12,883 nt of DNA from an uncultured Clostridium sp. (GTDB lineage: Bacteria; Bacillota; Clostridia; Clostridiales; Clostridiaceae): NCBI GenBank assembly GCA_900543325.1, contig UQQU01000084.1, positions 1-12,883 on the forward strand, in the 5' to 3' direction. Below the pieces are notes generated by a model that saw nothing but the letters and a program-made list of their open reading frames with translations, was not told the origin of the DNA and did not search any database. The stretch's first letter is position 1. Every line of letters starts with the position of its first letter. The position numbers and the translations under genes are program-made. Below, one piece after another: positions 12,879-12,883 of this stretch.

Positions 12879-12883
12879 AATAA

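Overview
The window is very A+T-rich DNA. Gene density, Shine-Dalgarno sequences close to AGGAGG, hairpin/T-tract terminators and protein sequences all fit a Firmicute, most likely Clostridium sensu stricto near the C. perfringens side of the genus. That placement is inferred from protein style, codon use and gene content, not from any search. I see no rRNA or tRNA gene, no insertion sequence, no CRISPR and no phage gene. This is chromosomal housekeeping and accessory metabolism.

Left part (1-5400). Acylphosphatase (acyP, -) and nucleoside diphosphate kinase (ndk, +) diverge from a short promoter region. ndk runs into a bidirectional terminator shared with a five-gene minus-strand cluster. 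In transcription order that cluster is an XRE-cupin regulator, then potA (ATPase), potB and potC (permeases) and potD (polyamine-binding lipoprotein). The genes are overlapping or nearly touching. The regulator has a clear sigma-A promoter followed by an operator-like array of inverted and 22-bp-spaced direct repeats. A second repeat pair, also 22 bp apart, sits between the regulator and potA. This is a self-contained spermidine/putrescine uptake operon, probably autoregulated.

Middle part (5400-8420). About 650 bp of A+T-rich non-coding DNA precedes pflA, the radical-SAM activase of pyruvate formate-lyase. pflA has a good promoter about 110 bp upstream and no pflB beside it. pflA converges on a DEDDh-type 3'-5' exonuclease (-). 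Behind that lies a complete arginase (rocF, -). Its ornithine could feed polyamine synthesis, the same metabolites handled by the Pot operon, although the two loci have separate promoters.

Right part (8420-12883). A LytR-CpsA-Psr cell-wall ligase has an unusual C-terminal tail of 21 Gly-Ser/Asn-Thr-Gly tetrapeptides, encoded by a 252-bp 12-mer tandem repeat. A small membrane protein of the site-2 protease fold follows, in which the HExxH motif and the C-terminal Asp ligand are all replaced, so it looks like a pseudoprotease. Convergent to it is a Ppx/GppA-type protein in which the ASKHA phosphate-binding loops are degenerate while the HD domain looks intact. At the right edge, the only promoter in the window with two perfect consensus hexamers drives a predicted transcript of about 75 nt ending in a strong terminator. 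Its sequence resembles the 3' end of a T-box leader but has no room for Stem I.

The most interesting items are the pseudo-S2P protein, the degenerate Ppx protein beside it, the orphan T-box-like RNA, the expanding LCP repeat and the repeat array of the Pot regulator.
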